DNA of 6,663 nt from an uncultured Clostridia bacterium (GTDB lineage: Bacteria > Bacillota > Clostridia > Oscillospirales > Acutalibacteraceae), in the NCBI GenBank assembly GCA_947626485.1, contig CANQSG010000108.1, forward strand, positions 1 through 6,663, in the 5' to 3' direction. A program made the translations under genes and the position numbers. The notes below the pieces were generated by a model. That model saw only the letters and a program-made list of their open reading frames with translations. It ran no database searches and was not told where the DNA came from. Below, piece after piece: positions 1 to 5,474 of the stretch (position 1 is the first letter of the stretch; every line of letters begins with the position of its first letter).

Positions 1-563
1 CTTAAAATGCGCAGCTTGAGCTCCCGAGCATAGGGGCCGTTTTTGAGCATGCCGACGTCGTGATTCGATTCGAGCAGCACGAGGTCGCAGCCCCGCAGCG
101 CGGCGCGCACCGGGTCGCTGACAAAGCCGAGGTCGGTGCAGACCGCGATTTTCTGCCCGCCCGGCAGGGTGACGCGGTAGCCGCTCGTGCCGGCGCAGTC
201 GTGGCTGACGGCAAAGCGCTCGACGCAAAACGGCCCGATTTCCGTCTCGCCGATCGGCAGGGCAAAGGTCTTTGCGCCCTTGCCCAGCTTGTCGAGGGCG
301 CCGAGGGTCTCGAGCGTCTCGGGCGCGGCGTAGACCGGCAAACCCATCCGCCCCGAAAAGGTTTTCAGCGAGCGGATGTGGTCGCTGTGCTCGTGGGTGA
401 CGAGCACGCCGCACAAGTCTTCGGGCGCGACGCCGTGGGCGTCGAGCAGGGCGAGGGTCTCGCGCAGGGGGCCGCCCGCGTCGACGAGCAGCGCGCCCGC
501 CGCGTCGCCGATGAGGGTGCAGTTGCCGGTGCTCCCGCTGAAAAGGGGACAGAATTTTGCCAT
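1..563 (-). CDS. MBL-fold metallohydrolase, WalJ/YycJ-like (partial, C-terminus off left edge)
   Basis: The visible 187 residues are the N-terminal part of a metallo-beta-lactamase-fold protein. The frame stays open to the window edge, so the C-terminus is missing; family members are about 260 residues, so roughly 70-80 are off-window. The N-terminus (MAKFCPLFSGSTGN) is typical of the YycJ/WalJ subgroup. The metal-binding THEHSDH motif is at residues 56-62 (His57, His59, Asp61, His62), with further ligand candidates His121 in SHDC and Asp144 in CTDLG, and an ESNHD motif at 165-169. There is no signal peptide or membrane segment, so it is probably cytoplasmic. In Bacillus, WalJ is linked to coordinating cell-wall metabolism with DNA replication, and relatives are predicted phosphodiesterases/nucleases; the substrate here is unknown. 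The ATG at 563 is chosen because an AGGAGG lies 12 nt upstream and it matches the family start. It lies downstream of murA on the same strand, a neighbourhood I recall from clostridial genomes. Confidence 0.85.
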   Translation of the reverse strand, partial: MAKFCPLFSGSTGNCTLIGDAAGALLVDAGGPLRETLALLDAHGVAPEDLCGVLVTHEHSDHIRSLKTFSGRMGLPVYAAPETLETLGALDKLGKGAKTFALPIGETEIGPFCVERFAVSHDCAGTSGYRVTLPGGQKIAVCTDLGFVSDPVRAALRGCDLVLLESNHDVGMLKNGPYARELKLRIL

Positions 564-575
564 CTTCGCTTCAAG

Positions 576-581
576 CCTCCT
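576..581 (-). promoter_or_regulatory. Ribosome binding site of the MBL-fold gene
   Basis: On the minus strand this reads AGGAGG, a full anti-Shine-Dalgarno match, 12 nt before the ATG at 563. The spacing is slightly long. It supports that start over other frames. Only 10 nt separate it from the terminator hairpin upstream. Confidence 0.7.
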
Positions 582-591
582 GCTTTGCAGT

Positions 592-623
592 AAAAAAGCC
601 CGCGCGGCTGCGGCGGACTTTTT
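592..623 (-). terminator. Intrinsic terminator after murA (possibly bidirectional)
   Basis: On the minus strand, AAAAAGTCCGC (623-613) pairs with GCGGGCTTTTT (603-593) as an 11-bp stem with one G-T wobble and a 9-nt loop. It is followed by a six-T run ending at 592. It begins 22 nt after the murA stop. On the plus strand the same hairpin ends in five T, so it could also stop antisense transcription. Only about 28 nt separate it from the ATG of the next gene, leaving no room for an independent promoter between hairpin and RBS. The downstream gene may therefore depend on read-through. Confidence 0.7.
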
Positions 624-645
624 GTGATGTGCGGAATGCCGTCAT

Positions 646-1851
646 TCAGACGACCTGCGACTGCCGGTCGGGCGCGTCGACCCGGACGCGGCGAATGTCG
701 GCGCCGAGCGCCGTCAGCTTTTCGACGATGTTTTCATAGCCGCGGTCGATGTGGTCGATGTCCTCGATCTCGGTGACGCCCTCGGCCGACAGCCCGGCGA
801 TCACCATGGCGGCGCCCGCGCGCAGATCGGTCGCCCGCACCGGCGCGCAGGTCAGGCGATCGACGCCGGAAATGACGGCGGTTTTGCCGTCGACCTGAAT
901 GTCGGCGCCCATGAGGACGAGCTGGTCGACGTAGCGGAAGCGGTTGTCCCACACGCCCTCGGTGATGATGCTCGTGCCGTCGGCGACGGCGAGCAGGGTG
1001 GCGATCTGGGGCTGCATATCGGTCGGGAAGCCGGGGTGCGGCATCGTTTTGATGTTGCATTTCCGGGGGCGGCGGCGCATCGAGACGCGGACGGCCTCGT
1101 CGTACTCCTCGACGTCGACCCCCATCTCGATCAGCTTCGCGAGGATGGATTCGAGGTGCTTCGGGATCACGCCGGTGACGAGCACGTCGCCCCGGGTGGC
1201 GGCGGCGGCAGCCATGTAGGTGCCCGCCTCGATCTGGTCGGGAATGATGCTGTAGGTCGCGCCCTGCAAATGCTCGACGCCGCGGATTTTGATGACGCTG
1301 GTGCCGGCGCCCATGATGTCGGCGCCCATCGAGTTCAGGAAGTTGGCGAGGTCGACGATGTGAGGCTCGCGGGCGGCGTTTTCGATGACGGTCATGCCCC
1401 GCACCCGGGCGGCGGCGAGCATGATGTTGATCGTAGCGCCGACCGAGACGACGTCGAGATAGACCGAGGCGCCGCGCAGGTGAGAGGCGACGCCGAAATC
1501 GCAGCCGCCGGGCGGGGCGACGCGGGAACGGCCGCACCGACCGAGCAGGGCGCCGATAAAATAGCTCGAAGCGCGCATCGTCTTGGCGGCTTCCTTCGAG
1601 ACGACGCAGGAGCGGACGGGGCGGGGGTCGATCTCCACCGCCGAATCGCTGAGCATCCGCACCTCGGCGCCCAGCGTGTGTAGCACCTGAATGATCGAAG
1701 AAACGTCGGAAATGTTCGGCAGATTTTCAATGCGGCAGACGCCGTCGGACAGCAAAACGGCGGGCAGAATCGCCACCGCCGCGTTTTTTGCCCCGCTGAT
1801 GGAAACGGTGCCGCGCAGGGCGGCGCCGCCGCGTATCCTCAATTTTTCCAA
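646..1851 (-). CDS. murA: UDP-N-acetylglucosamine 1-carboxyvinyltransferase MurA with an internal deletion
   Basis: MurA transfers enolpyruvate from PEP to UDP-GlcNAc, the first committed step of peptidoglycan synthesis in the cytoplasm. The 401-residue product has the two-domain EPT fold with SGAKNAA at 19-25 (Lys22, Asn23), MRAS near 92-95, PGGCDFG with the PEP/fosfomycin cysteine at Cys117, the FPTDMQ motif (Asp305 equivalent), DLRAGA and HIDRGYE (Arg371 and Arg397 equivalents). It is shorter than the usual 415-425 residues although it has about nine extra C-terminal residues. After CDFGV the sequence jumps directly to ASHLRGASVYLD, so about 28 residues are absent, including the RPxD loop with the Arg120 equivalent. 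The start is a TTG with AGGGAG 10 nt upstream; an in-frame ATG at 1959 lies inside the promoter spacer and is rejected. Whether the enzyme is active is uncertain; it could be a divergent MurA paralogue, a decayed copy or a sequencing/assembly deletion. Confidence 0.88.
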   Translation of the reverse strand: MEKLRIRGGAALRGTVSISGAKNAAVAILPAVLLSDGVCRIENLPNISDVSSIIQVLHTLGAEVRMLSDSAVEIDPRPVRSCVVSKEAAKTMRASSYFIGALLGRCGRSRVAPPGGCDFGVASHLRGASVYLDVVSVGATINIMLAAARVRGMTVIENAAREPHIVDLANFLNSMGADIMGAGTSVIKIRGVEHLQGATYSIIPDQIEAGTYMAAAAATRGDVLVTGVIPKHLESILAKLIEMGVDVEEYDEAVRVSMRRRPRKCNIKTMPHPGFPTDMQPQIATLLAVADGTSIITEGVWDNRFRYVDQLVLMGADIQVDGKTAVISGVDRLTCAPVRATDLRAGAAMVIAGLSAEGVTEIEDIDHIDRGYENIVEKLTALGADIRRVRVDAPDRQSQVV

Positions 1852-1861
1852 AATTACAGCA

Positions 1862-1867
1862 CTCCCT
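1862..1867 (-). promoter_or_regulatory. Ribosome binding site that decides the murA TTG start
   Basis: The minus strand reads AGGGAG here, 10 nt before a TTG codon at 1851-1849. The TTG lets the protein begin LEKLRIRGG, the usual place for a MurA N-terminus and one that puts the conserved lysine at residue 22. No ATG or GTG in frame lies between this site and the predicted transcript start. Confidence 0.6.
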
Positions 1868-1948
1868 ATACTTTCGGTGCGTTCAAAGGGAAGATCAGCT
1901 CGAAATCGCAAAAAGGAAATTTCTTCAAGAAGGAAATATCTTATTTCT

Positions 1949-1976
1949 ATTATATCCATATTTCCGAGTTTGTCAA
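1949..1976 (-). promoter_or_regulatory. Sigma-A type promoter of murA
   Basis: On the minus strand a perfect TTGACA (1976-1971) is followed after 16 nt by a perfect TATAAT (1954-1949). Transcription would start near 1942 and give a leader of about 90 nt before the TTG start at 1851. The leader contains an imperfect TTCTTGAAGAA-centred dyad but nothing I recognise as a riboswitch. Confidence 0.8.
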
Positions 1977-1986
1977 TTTCTAATTC

Positions 1987-2015
1987 AAGCGCGGGCAAGT
2001 TTCCGCGCGCTTTTT
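1987..2015 (+). terminator. Terminator-like hairpin between the divergent promoters (first)
   Basis: AAGCGCG (1987-1993) pairs with CGCGCTT (2006-2012) around a 12-nt loop and is followed on the plus strand by a short T run (2011-2015). No plus-strand gene ends here, so its natural role may be to stop antisense transcription leaving murA. It lies outside both predicted divergent transcripts. Confidence 0.4.
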
Positions 2016-2023
2016 CCGCGAAA

Positions 2024-2054
2024 TCCGCCTTTTTTGCCGGGCGGAAATTTTTTT
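2024..2054 (+). terminator. Terminator-like hairpin between the divergent promoters (second)
   Basis: TCCGCC (2024-2029) pairs with GGCGGA (2040-2045), followed closely by a seven-T run (2048-2054). An alternative pairing is TTTCCGC (2013-2019) with GCGGAAA (2041-2047). It has the form of a plus-strand intrinsic terminator but there is no plus-strand gene upstream. The T run and the following A run (2049-2062, TTTTTTGCAAAAAA) also sit where an UP element of the next promoter would lie. Confidence 0.45.
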
Positions 2055-2066
2055 GCAAAAAAGGTG

Positions 2067-2094
2067 TTGACAAATTCGTCGAAGGTGCTATAAT
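2067..2094 (+). promoter_or_regulatory. Strong sigma-A promoter of the ABC exporter gene
   Basis: A perfect TTGACA (2067-2072), 16-nt spacer and perfect TATAAT (2089-2094) preceded by TGC, an extended -10 (TGNTATAAT). An AT-rich tract at about 2045-2062 sits in the UP-element position. The predicted start is near 2101, giving a leader of about 66 nt. This is the best promoter in the window and predicts high basal expression unless repressed. Confidence 0.85.
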
Positions 2095-2166
2095 GCGCAG
2101 GAAGGAAACCGAAATTCCGAGACAGGGCATTTTCGCGCATGGCGTTTTTGCCGAGGTGGGATCCGT

Positions 2167-3993
2167 ATGAAAACCAAAAAGCAAAAGCACGGCAGTCAAC
2201 ATTTCGAAAACGAGGAGATCCTCCACCGCGAGGAACAGTTCATCGGGTATTACGCCGGCGACAACGCGGCGGGGCAGCGGACGCTGCGGCTGCTGCTGCG
2301 GCTCTACCGCGGGCATTACCGCAAGCTGCTGCTCGCCGTGCTGTTCCATGTGCTGAAAACCAGCCCCGCGTGGATCATCCCGATCGTCACGAAAAACGTC
2401 ATCAACCTCGCGACCGACCGCCCCGCCGACGCCGCCGGGCAGATGCTGATTAACTTTATCTGCATCATCTTCCTGCTGCTGCTGAACATCCCGACCCACA
2501 TGATCTATATCCGGCTGAACAGCCTCGCGCGGCGCAGCGTCGAGGCGGGTCTGCGGGGCGCCATCGTCCGCAAGCTCCAGCAGATTTCGATCACGTTTTA
2601 CAAAGAAATGCAGTCGGGGCGCATCCAGTCGAAGATCATGCGCGACGTCGAAAACGTCGAGACCTTTTCGAATCAGCTGTTTGAAACGGTGCTCAACATG
2701 CTGGTTTACTTAACGGTCTCGCTCGGCGTGATCCTCTATACCAACTGGCGGGTTTTCCTCTTCGTGATCGTCTGCGCGCCCGTCGCCTCGCTGACGGTCG
2801 TCGCCTTCCACAATAACATGCGGAACAAGAACCGCGAATTCCGCAAGGAGATCGAGCACACCTCCGCCAGCGTGATGGACATGGTCGAGCTCATCCCCGT
2901 GACCCGCGCCCACGCCCTCGAGCAGGAGGAGGTCAACAAGGTCACCGAACAGCTCAACCTCGTCGCCGAGCGGGGCTACCGGCTCGACATGGTGCAGAGC
3001 CTCTTCGGCTCGGTCAGCTGGGTCGTCTTCAACCTGTTTCAGATCATCTGCCTGTTCACGACGGGCTACCTCGCCTATCTCGGCAAAATTTCCATCGGCG
3101 AGATCGCCCTCTATCAAAGCTATTTCACGACCATCGTCAACCAGATCTCGGCGCTCATCGGGCTGCTGCCGATCCTCGCGAAGGGGTCGGAATCCCTCAA
3201 CTCGATCGGCGAAATTTTGAGCGCGAACGACGTCGAGGACAATTCCGGCAAAAAGCGCCTGAAAGATTTGCGCGGGGAATACGAATTCCGCGACGTCGTC
3301 TTCGGGTACGACGCCGACAAGCCGGTGCTCAACCACCTGAATTTGAAGGTCAAGGCGGGCGAGACCGTCGCCCTCGTCGGGGAGTCGGGCGCGGGGAAAT
3401 CGACGGTGCTCAACATGGTCATCGGCTTCCACCTCGCGACATCCGGGCAGGTGCTCATCGACGGCTGCGACATCAAGGAGCTCGACCTGCACAATTATCG
3501 CACCAACATCGCCGTCGTCCCCCAGACGAGCATTCTCTTCTCCGGCACGATCCGGGACAACATCACCTACGGCATGCCCAACGTCAGCGAGGCGCAGCTC
3601 CAGCAGGCCATCGCGGCCGCCAACCTGACCTCCTTTATCCTCAGCCTGCCCGACGGGCTCGACACCGTCGTCGGGGAGCACGGCGGCAAGCTCTCGGGCG
3701 GTCAGCGGCAGCGCATTTCGATCGCCCGCGCCATCATCCGCAACCCGAAGGTCATCCTCTTCGACGAGGCGACCTCGGCGCTCGACAGCATTTCCGAGCG
3801 GGAGATTCAGACGGCGATCAACAACCTGACCCGCGACCGCACGACCTTCATCGTCGCCCACCGCCTCTCGACGATCCGCGACGCCGACAAGATCGCCGTG
3901 CTGCGGGACGGCAAGTGCGTCGAATTCGGCACCTACGAGGAATTGATGGCATTGCAGGGCGAATTCTACACCATGAAGCAGCTGCAATCGTAA
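2167..3993 (+). CDS. ABC exporter half-transporter, fused permease and ATPase (MsbA/MdlB/BmrA-like)
   Basis: A 608-residue, full-length type IV ABC exporter subunit of the inner membrane. A charged N-terminal tail (about 1-50) precedes six membrane segments at roughly 54-78, 93-115, 173-192, 194-214, 282-303 and 309-335. The nucleotide-binding domain follows: A-loop Tyr381, Walker A GESGAGKST (405-413, Lys411), Q-loop Gln453 in VVPQTS, signature LSGGQ (509-513), Walker B ILFDEATSALD with Asp533 and catalytic Glu534, and His565 in the H-loop. All catalytic residues are present, so it can act as an ATP-driven exporter, probably as a homodimer since no partner half is adjacent. The substrate (lipid, drug or peptide) cannot be told from sequence. 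The ATG is supported by GAGGTGG 7 nt upstream (2153-2159). It has its own promoter and terminator, so it is monocistronic, divergent from murA. Confidence 0.93.
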   Translation: MKTKKQKHGSQHFENEEILHREEQFIGYYAGDNAAGQRTLRLLLRLYRGHYRKLLLAVLFHVLKTSPAWIIPIVTKNVINLATDRPADAAGQMLINFICIIFLLLLNIPTHMIYIRLNSLARRSVEAGLRGAIVRKLQQISITFYKEMQSGRIQSKIMRDVENVETFSNQLFETVLNMLVYLTVSLGVILYTNWRVFLFVIVCAPVASLTVVAFHNNMRNKNREFRKEIEHTSASVMDMVELIPVTRAHALEQEEVNKVTEQLNLVAERGYRLDMVQSLFGSVSWVVFNLFQIICLFTTGYLAYLGKISIGEIALYQSYFTTIVNQISALIGLLPILAKGSESLNSIGEILSANDVEDNSGKKRLKDLRGEYEFRDVVFGYDADKPVLNHLNLKVKAGETVALVGESGAGKSTVLNMVIGFHLATSGQVLIDGCDIKELDLHNYRTNIAVVPQTSILFSGTIRDNITYGMPNVSEAQLQQAIAAANLTSFILSLPDGLDTVVGEHGGKLSGGQRQRISIARAIIRNPKVILFDEATSALDSISEREIQTAINNLTRDRTTFIVAHRLSTIRDADKIAVLRDGKCVEFGTYEELMALQGEFYTMKQLQS

Positions 3994-4020
3994 CGCAGGG
4001 CGATCTGATTTTCTCACGGA

Positions 4021-4061
4021 CGGCGCCGCCGGTTTTTTGACCGGCGACCCGCCCGTTTTTT
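4021..4061 (+). terminator. Intrinsic terminator after the ABC exporter gene
   Basis: CGCCGGT (4027-4033) pairs with ACCGGCG (4040-4046) around a T-rich 6-nt loop. Flanking GC-rich arms (about 4021-4025 with 4051-4055) may extend the stem across an internal loop, and a six-T run follows at 4056-4061. It starts about 30 nt after the stop codon and separates this gene from the regulator operon. Confidence 0.65.
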
Positions 4062-4079
4062 GTTCCGAAAAAATGGGGC

Positions 4080-4108
4080 TTGACAAGGGCGGCGGGGTGT
4101 GGTAGGAT
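4080..4108 (+). promoter_or_regulatory. Promoter of the GntR-ABC operon
   Basis: A perfect TTGACA (4080-4085), 17-nt spacer and TAGGAT (4103-4108) preceded by TGG, giving an extended -10. The predicted transcription start is near 4115, about 90 nt before the preferred start codon at 4204. The weaker -10 and the inverted repeat just downstream suit a repressible promoter. Confidence 0.72.
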
Positions 4109-4120
4109 AAAGGCGGGTCA

Positions 4121-4145
4121 ACTGTATGATTCGAAATAGTACACG
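4121..4145 (+). promoter_or_regulatory. Probable YtrA-type operator, inverted repeat ACTGTA-N13-TACACG
   Basis: ACTGTA (4121-4126) and TACACG (4140-4145) form an inverted repeat separated by exactly 13 bp, with TTCGAA near the centre. From memory, the B. subtilis YtrA operator is AGTGTA-13 bp-TACACT; each half here matches 5 of 6 positions with identical spacing. It lies about +7 to +31 from the predicted transcription start and immediately upstream of a YtrA-type regulator gene. That fits autorepression by blocking initiation or clearance. Confidence 0.6.
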
Positions 4146-4203
4146 TCACACGGCGGACCCGAAACGAAACAATCGGCGCAAGCCGGAAAGGCAGGGAACC
4201 GCG

Positions 4204-4578
4204 TTGCTCTCCATCGACTGGAAAAGCCGCACGCCGCTCTACGACCAGATCGTCAGCGAGATCGTCCGCCTGCGGCGGCTGGGCGCGCTGCAGCCCGGCG
4301 AACAGCTGCCGAGCGTGCGCAATCTGGCGGTCTCGCTGGGCGTCAACCCCAACACCGTCCAACGCGCCTACGGCATTCTGGAATCCAACGGCATCCTCGT
4401 CACGGTGCCGGGCAAGGGCGCCTATCTTTCGGACGACGCGGCCGCCGGCCGCATGGTGGACGACATCTGCGAGGCAGAATTCCGCGCCGCGACGGCGCAC
4501 GCGCTGCAATACGGCCTGAGCCGGGAGCGCGTCAAGGCGATCGTCGATCAGATTTACGACAGGGAGGGAGCCAAATGA
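4204..4578 (+). CDS. GntR-family transcriptional regulator, YtrA subfamily
   Basis: A 124-residue repressor-type protein: an N-terminal winged helix-turn-helix (about 8-76) with LPSVRNLA (35-42), the recognition-helix stretch NPNTVQRAY (48-56) and wing motif PGKGAYL (69-75), then a short helical C-terminal dimerisation tail. The lack of a large effector domain and the opening SIDWKSRTPLYDQI are characteristic of YtrA-type regulators, which commonly control adjacent ABC transporter genes. The TTG at 4204 is preferred over an in-frame ATG at 4126: it matches the family start and has AGGGA 6 nt upstream. The ATG would sit only about 11 nt from the predicted transcript start, inside the operator, and would add 26 basic residues unlike the family. 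The stop overlaps the next start as ATGA, so translation is probably coupled. The ligand or signal is unknown. Confidence 0.88.
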   Translation: MLSIDWKSRTPLYDQIVSEIVRLRRLGALQPGEQLPSVRNLAVSLGVNPNTVQRAYGILESNGILVTVPGKGAYLSDDAAAGRMVDDICEAEFRAATAHALQYGLSRERVKAIVDQIYDREGAK

Positions 4579-5474
4579 TCGAGGCGGTACAACTGACAAA
4601 GCGCTTCGGCGACACGAATGCGCTCGACGGGCTGAACTGCCGGGTGCAGAACGGCACGATTTACGGATTGGTCGGCGCGAACGGGTCGGGAAAATCGACC
4701 CTGCTGCGCGTCATCGCGGGCGTTTACGCGCCCGACAGCGGCGAGATCATCGTCGACGGCATGCGCACCTTCGACAACCCGGCGCTCAAAGCGAAGCTCT
4801 TTTTCCTCGCCGACACGCCCTATTTTTTCCATCAGGCGAACCTCGTCGACATGGCGCAGTTTTACGCGATGTTTTACCCCTCCTTCGACCGCGCGCTGTT
4901 CGACGAGCTCGTCGGCAGCTTCCCGCTCGACCCGAAAAAGCGCATCGGCAGCTTTTCGAAGGGCATGCAGCGGCAGGCGGCGCTGATTCTGGCGCTCGCC
5001 GTCCGGCCGCAGTATCTGCTGCTTGACGAAGCCTTCGACGGCCTCGACCCGGTGATGCGGCAGGTGCTGCGCTCGCTGCTGTGCGACGGGGTCTCCCGCC
5101 GCGATCTCACGGTGCTCATCGCCTCCCACAACCTGCGGGAGCTCGAGGATCTCTGCGACACCGCCGGCCTGCTCTACGGCGGGAAAATGCTGCTCGACGG
5201 CACCCTCGAAGCGCTGCGCCACAGCCTGCATAAGGTCCAGCTCGCCTTCGCCGAGCCGCCCGACGACGCGGTCTTTGCGCCGCTCAACCGCCTGAAAACC
5301 GAGCGCACCGGCTCGCTGTTCCAACTCGTCGTCCGGGGCGACGAGGGCGACACCCTCGAATTCCTGCGGCGGCTGCACCCGCTCTTTGTCGAATGCGTCC
5401 CGCTGACGCTCGAAGAAATTCTGATTTACGAACTGGAGGCGATCGGCTATGACAGCAACGTCCTCGCCCGCTAA
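4575..5474 (+). CDS. ABC transporter ATP-binding protein of ABC-2 type (YtrB-like)
   Basis: A 299-residue stand-alone ATPase that should energise the permease encoded next. Motifs in order: Walker A GANGSGKST (34-42, Lys40), signature FSKGM (127-131, the form usual in ABC-2 ATPases rather than LSGGQ), Walker B YLLLDEAFDGLD (147-158, Asp151 and catalytic Glu152), and H-loop ASHNLRELEDL with His185. At the Q-loop position the sequence reads FFLADTPYF, so Asp80 seems to replace glutamine; acidic residues here are also seen in the related ABC-2 ATPases. After about residue 215 there is a C-terminal accessory domain of about 80 residues as in YtrB/CcmA-like proteins. No membrane segments, so it acts at the cytoplasmic face. 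Its ATG overlaps the regulator's stop codon by 4 nt, and the end overlaps the permease start by 26 nt. Confidence 0.92.
   Translation: MIEAVQLTKRFGDTNALDGLNCRVQNGTIYGLVGANGSGKSTLLRVIAGVYAPDSGEIIVDGMRTFDNPALKAKLFFLADTPYFFHQANLVDMAQFYAMFYPSFDRALFDELVGSFPLDPKKRIGSFSKGMQRQAALILALAVRPQYLLLDEAFDGLDPVMRQVLRSLLCDGVSRRDLTVLIASHNLRELEDLCDTAGLLYGGKMLLDGTLEALRHSLHKVQLAFAEPPDDAVFAPLNRLKTERTGSLFQLVVRGDEGDTLEFLRRLHPLFVECVPLTLEEILIYELEAIGYDSNVLAR

Noticed and set aside
60..593. Plus-strand open frame (177 codons) opposite the MBL-fold gene
   Set aside because: The minus strand carries a clear metal-binding motif and family N-terminus; the plus frame reads through the terminator hairpin and has no domain.
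1480..1503. Frameshift as the explanation for the missing MurA segment
   Set aside because: The DNA for the segment is absent rather than out of frame, and the frame continues correctly on both sides, so this is a deletion-type difference.
751..1683. Plus-strand open frame (310 codons) opposite murA
   Set aside because: Shadow of murA codon bias; repetitive Gly/Asp/Ala/His composition, no domain, no ribosome binding site that I can see.
1852..1942. Riboswitch or structured regulatory RNA in the murA leader
   Set aside because: Only a short imperfect dyad is visible; no motif of a known riboswitch class could be recognised.
2139..2453. Plus-strand frame starting at an ATG in the exporter leader (104 codons)
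   Set aside because: Overlaps the exporter gene in another frame, Arg/Pro/Ala-rich, no ribosome binding site; not a convincing leader peptide.
1852..2499. N-terminal extension of murA to upstream ATG codons (for example at 1959)
   Set aside because: The extension would cross the murA promoter (the ATG at 1959 is in the spacer), continue into the divergent exporter gene, and has no similarity to MurA.
2710..4599. Long minus-strand open frame (629 codons)
   Set aside because: It lies antisense to the exporter and regulator genes, has low-complexity Asp/Val/Arg-rich composition typical of the complement of GC-rich genes, no recognisable domain, and runs across a terminator and promoter.
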